DNA from: Gp6-AA40 sp050742535
GTDB taxonomy: Bacteria; Acidobacteriota; Vicinamibacteria; Vicinamibacterales; UBA2999
NCBI GenBank assembly: GCA_050742535.1
Contig: JBOGIQ010000315.1
Span: 1-7,098, forward strand
DNA: 7,098 bases
Direction: 5' to 3'
The notes under the pieces are model-generated. The model was not told the origin of the DNA. It did not search any database and saw only the letters and a list, made by a program, of their open reading frames with translations. Shown piece after piece: positions 5,415 through 7,098 of this stretch. Made by a program: the position numbers and the translations under genes. Each line of letters opens with the position of its first letter. Within the stretch, counting starts at the first letter, position 1.

Positions 5415-5675
5415 ATGACGAGATTACTAGAGAAGAGTACGGCGCTGCGATTCGCAGTCGGAGCCGTCATGGCCGGAGGAATGTCCAGCGGACTGGTCAA
5501 GGCGACGAACGACTGCGCGGAGGTCTGCGACGGGGACTGCTGGATCATGACCTGGTGTGACACATGCGACGCCGGCGATCCGCACGACTGCATCATCTTC
5601 TGGGATTCCGGCGATCAGGCGTGCTACGACCACTTTGCGTGCCATTACTCCTGCCCGGACTGTTGGGTGTCATGA
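5415..5675 (+). CDS. Ten-cysteine secreted peptide, copy 2
   Basis: This 86-residue paralog of the preceding peptide is identical at 55 of 86 aligned positions with one gap. All ten cysteines (34, 38, 42, 48, 51, 59, 70, 76, 80, 83) keep exactly the same spacing. The leader core GAVMAGGMS and the mature motifs CDGDC, DCIIFWD and CWV are identical. The predicted cleavage after A30 (VKA) fits signal peptidase I. The mature part has 12 acidic residues and no Lys or Arg, and two extra tryptophans at 43 and 47. Start 5415 was chosen because GGGAGGA (5404-5410) lies 4 bases upstream and the leader then aligns with copy 1; an in-frame extension to 5316 runs back through the 3' end of copy 1. The gap between copies is 44 bases. 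It is the last gene of the operon, before a hairpin. A 17-base stretch beginning ATGGCCGGAGG is identical in both leaders, pointing to tandem duplication. Confidence 0.85.
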   Translation: MTRLLEKSTALRFAVGAVMAGGMSSGLVKATNDCAEVCDGDCWIMTWCDTCDAGDPHDCIIFWDSGDQACYDHFACHYSCPDCWVS

Positions 5676-5718
5676 CACGCAGGCGGTGAACATCGCGCGC
5701 TGACAAAGCGCCTGCGCA

Positions 5719-5745
5719 GGCGGGCTGGACACGTCCTGGCCCGCC
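5719..5745. terminator. Hairpin between convergent genes
   Basis: GGCGGGC (5719-5725) and GCCCGCC (5739-5745) form a 7-bp GC stem whose loop contains a further GGAC/GTCC pairing. It overlaps a 14-base palindrome CGCCTGCGCAGGCG (5709-5722). It sits between the stops of the peptide operon (5675) and the TIGR03435 gene (5766), where a bidirectional terminator is expected. No strong U-tract follows on either strand. Confidence 0.45.
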
Positions 5746-5765
5746 GGCTAGGATGTGCCCTTCTC

Positions 5766-6662
5766 CTAGTCCTTTGCCAGCGGCTCCAGGTGTTCGACAA
5801 GGAGAACCCGCACTGGCCCCCGCATCCGCTCGAGGCGCAATCCGAGCTGTTCGTCGAGCGCAACGAACAGCGATGGAAGATCCTTCGACCCAGCCGTCCC
5901 CGGATCCGGCGACCTACCCGGCTGGCCGGCTGCAAACGTCAGCTCGAAATCGTAGGCGCCGCGAAAACCGGTGCGGTCGATCACGGGCGCCGCGACGGCA
6001 GGCATCCGCGACAACACAGCCGCGAAGTCGGCCATCGTGCGAGCCGCCGCCTGGATCCTCGCGCGGAAGGGCTGGATGACCATGTCGCACGTGGGTCGTC
6101 CAGATAGCAGGTAGTCCTCACCCGGTCTCGGGGGATTACTGCGCGCCTCGGACTCTTGACGCCGCTTTGCCCTCCAGGCCTCACAGTCCATGGTCGATGG
6201 CTTCAACCCGGATCCCGGGCGCTTGTCGCGGCGGGCGGCGATCAGCGCATAAACGGATTGCTCCCGTTCGGTCCAGCGCACTGCAAGATTGAAGCGTTCG
6301 GCGAGCAGCGCTCTCAGCATCATCCGCGGCGCATCGGCGGCCGTCGCACCTTCGGGAATGACGGCCGAAATGTCGAATCGATCCGTCAGCCATCGTGGTC
6401 CACCCTCCAGCGGCTGATACGGCTCGAGTGCGTACGCGTAACGAATGGTGTCGTGGAGAGTGGCGTTGACGGCGATCAGGCGGTTGCCCCTGACGCTGAT
6501 CGATGGCCCACCCGATCCGCTGACTGCAGACCCCGCCGATCCCGGTCTACTGGGCTTGACCGAGGCCACTTCGAACCTGGCGCCTCGATCGCCAATTGTC
6601 TGCGTGCGGGGCGCTTCGACTGCATAGAAGCTGACCAAGGCCAACGCCGCTAGCTCGACCAT
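5766..6662 (-). CDS. TIGR03435 family protein (soil-associated acidobacterial family)
   Basis: This is a 298-residue predicted exported protein. A short hydrophobic N-terminus (MVELAALALVSFYAVEA) is followed by the family motifs in order: FEVASVKPS (30-38), NATLHDTIRYAYAL (66-79), GGPRWLTDRFDISAV (87-101), MMLRALLAERFNLAV with TEREQSVYALIAA (114-143), then TMADFAAVLSR (209-219), PVIDRTGFRGAYDFELTF (226-243) and SLFVALDEQLGLRLE through RGPVRVLLVEHLE (264-293). The family is greatly expanded in Acidobacteria and has no established function; related members are often fused to or encoded near M56 peptidase-type sensors, but none is in view. ATG 6662 was chosen for the signal-like start and an AAGGGA element (6669-6674); an in-frame extension to 6809 reads through the palindrome and repeat and looks non-coding. 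It converges on the peptide operon and diverges from the DUF6152 gene. C160 and C192 could pair. Confidence 0.9.
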   Translation of the reverse strand: MVELAALALVSFYAVEAPRTQTIGDRGARFEVASVKPSRPGSAGSAVSGSGGPSISVRGNRLIAVNATLHDTIRYAYALEPYQPLEGGPRWLTDRFDISAVIPEGATAADAPRMMLRALLAERFNLAVRWTEREQSVYALIAARRDKRPGSGLKPSTMDCEAWRAKRRQESEARSNPPRPGEDYLLSGRPTCDMVIQPFRARIQAAARTMADFAAVLSRMPAVAAPVIDRTGFRGAYDFELTFAAGQPGRSPDPGTAGSKDLPSLFVALDEQLGLRLERMRGPVRVLLVEHLEPLAKD

Positions 6663-6691
6663 GGGTGGTCCCTTTCGTGCGCCCGAGCCTA

Positions 6692-6705
6692 ACATGCCGG
6701 CATGT
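6692..6705. promoter_or_regulatory. 14-base perfect palindrome upstream of the TIGR03435 gene
   Basis: ACATGCCGGCATGT is its own reverse complement. It lies 30 bases upstream of the chosen TIGR03435 start and next to a TAGGCT that could be that gene's -10 box, so it may be an operator. I do not recognise the binding protein, and no regulator gene is adjacent. Confidence 0.4.
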
Positions 6706-6777
6706 ACGCGGCGCCGGTCGATTCTCCCCCACGCAGACGTACGGCAGTTCGTACACCACCAGGAGTCGGGCGGCGGG

Positions 6778-6814
6778 TCGTTGACACGGACGAGCCGCAG
6801 AGCCATCATCGGCG
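6778..6814 (+). repeat. 37-base dispersed repeat, right copy
   Basis: This is the second copy of the element at 2876-2912 (31 of 37 identical, same orientation). Here the promoter-like pair inside it has a consensus -35 box. Flanking sequence does not align beyond the element, and the 14-base word at 6736-6749 lies on the opposite side compared with the left copy, so the two intergenic regions are not simple duplications. Confidence 0.55.
6781..6809 (+). promoter_or_regulatory. Putative promoter of the DUF6152 gene
   Basis: A consensus -35 box TTGACA (6781-6786) is followed after 17 bases by CATCAT (6804-6809), which matches TATAAT at four of six positions. The transcript would begin near 6816, giving a leader of about 85 bases that includes the G-rich repeat. 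Confidence 0.5.
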
Positions 6815-6852
6815 TCGTCGGACGAGGCCATCCCGCAATCCACGTCGTGCCA

Positions 6853-6873
6853 GGGGGGGCAGGTGGGGGCAGG
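6853..6873 (+). repeat. G-rich short direct repeat in the DUF6152 leader
   Basis: GGGGGCAGG occurs at 6855-6863 and again at 6865-6873, with the first G-run extending back to 6853. It lies 27-47 bases upstream of the DUF6152 start, on the coding strand. It could fold into a two-layer G-quadruplex in the mRNA leader, but with only two runs of three or more G this is weak. Confidence 0.4.
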
Positions 6874-6899
6874 AGTGGTCGACTTTTTCGGGAGCAGAA

Positions 6900-7098
6900 A
6901 TGACTAAGCGATTTCTGGCAGGTGTCGTCTTATTCGGCGCGATGGCGGTCGGTGCCCTGCAGGCGCATCATTCCCTTGCCGGTGTGTACGACTTGAACAA
7001 GACCGAGCGGGCGACGGGCATCGTGCAGAAGTTTGCGTTTACGAACCCGCACGGCGCGCTGCATATCGCCATCAAGGACAAGCAGGGCGAGGCCAAGG
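6900..7098 (+). CDS. DUF6152 family secreted protein, 3' part missing
   Basis: This is the first 66 codons of a gene that runs off the window. A signal peptide (MTKRFLAGVVLFGAMAVGAL, probable cleavage after LQA at 20-22) is followed by HHSLAGVYDLNKTERATGIV (23-42) and the motif FAFTNPHGALHIAIKD (45-60). The 'AHHS...(Y/F)D..K....G.V....(W/F)TNPH..(L/I)H(I/V)' pattern is the N-terminus of DUF6152, a family of about 110-130-residue periplasmic proteins of unknown function, often found in Acidobacteria and Proteobacteria. The ribosome site CGGGAG (6889-6894) is 5 bases from the ATG at 6900. It diverges from the TIGR03435 gene and probably uses the promoter at 6781-6809. The start lies just before the frame's first 60-base line, and the full length cannot be judged. 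Confidence 0.85.
   Translation, partial: MTKRFLAGVVLFGAMAVGALQAHHSLAGVYDLNKTERATGIVQKFAFTNPHGALHIAIKDKQGEAK

Noticed and set aside
6663..6809. N-terminal extension of the TIGR03435 protein (49 residues)
   Set aside because: The extension has no family motif, would bury the signal-like start, and crosses the palindrome and the repeat.
2876..6814. Mobile element bounded by the two 37-base repeats
   Set aside because: There is no transposase or integrase between them, the copies are imperfect with no terminal inverted repeats, and the flanking word is in a different order at each end.
1..7098. CRISPR array, tRNA or rRNA
   Set aside because: No regularly spaced repeats, cloverleaf pattern or rRNA-like conserved stretches were seen by eye on either strand.

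Overview
The window reads as a piece of a GC-rich, Gram-negative-type soil bacterium. An acidobacterium, possibly of the Vicinamibacteria group, is the best guess. This rests on a TIGR03435-family gene (a family strongly expanded in Acidobacteria), a DUF6152 secreted protein, a PEP-CTERM protein and a small Ser/Gly/Thr-rich lipoprotein. It is inference from gene content; there is no rRNA or other phylogenetic marker here.

Layout. Left part, minus strand: a PEP-CTERM surface protein (248-736). To its right is a two-gene operon (840-2257) encoding a YtrA-type GntR repressor and a multi-pass membrane protein with a C-terminal DUF5808 domain, coupled by a 4-base ATGA overlap. A near-perfect 25-base palindrome (2262-2286) sits over the regulator's promoter, and the regulator appears to be translated from a leaderless mRNA. 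Diverging from it is a small lipoprotein (2360-2833).

Centre, plus strand: a four-gene operon (3233-5675) after a plausible promoter with -10 box TATAGT. It encodes (1) a membrane protein with five predicted helices and a DsbA/thioredoxin-like domain whose CxxC site is replaced by QPFR; (2) a secreted DsbA-like oxidoreductase with an intact CRYC site and cis-proline; (3, 4) two tandem paralogous secreted peptides of 87 and 86 residues. Each peptide has ten cysteines at identical spacing, and the predicted mature parts contain no lysine or arginine and 10-12 acidic residues. The simplest reading is a dedicated disulfide-forming pathway making two five-disulfide peptides. I do not recognise the peptide family, and this is the best candidate in the window for an undescribed system. 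No transporter, radical SAM enzyme or protease lies beside it, so export is probably by Sec.

Right part: a TIGR03435 protein (5766-6662, minus) converges on the peptide operon across a hairpin. A 237-base divergent intergenic region (6663-6899) carries a 14-base perfect palindrome, a consensus -35 promoter inside a 37-base repeat also found at 2876-2912, and a G-rich direct repeat. The window ends inside a DUF6152 gene (6900 onward, plus strand). I saw no tRNA, rRNA, CRISPR array, insertion sequence or integrase. Apart from the hairpins near 123-192, bases 1-247 show nothing I can assign.
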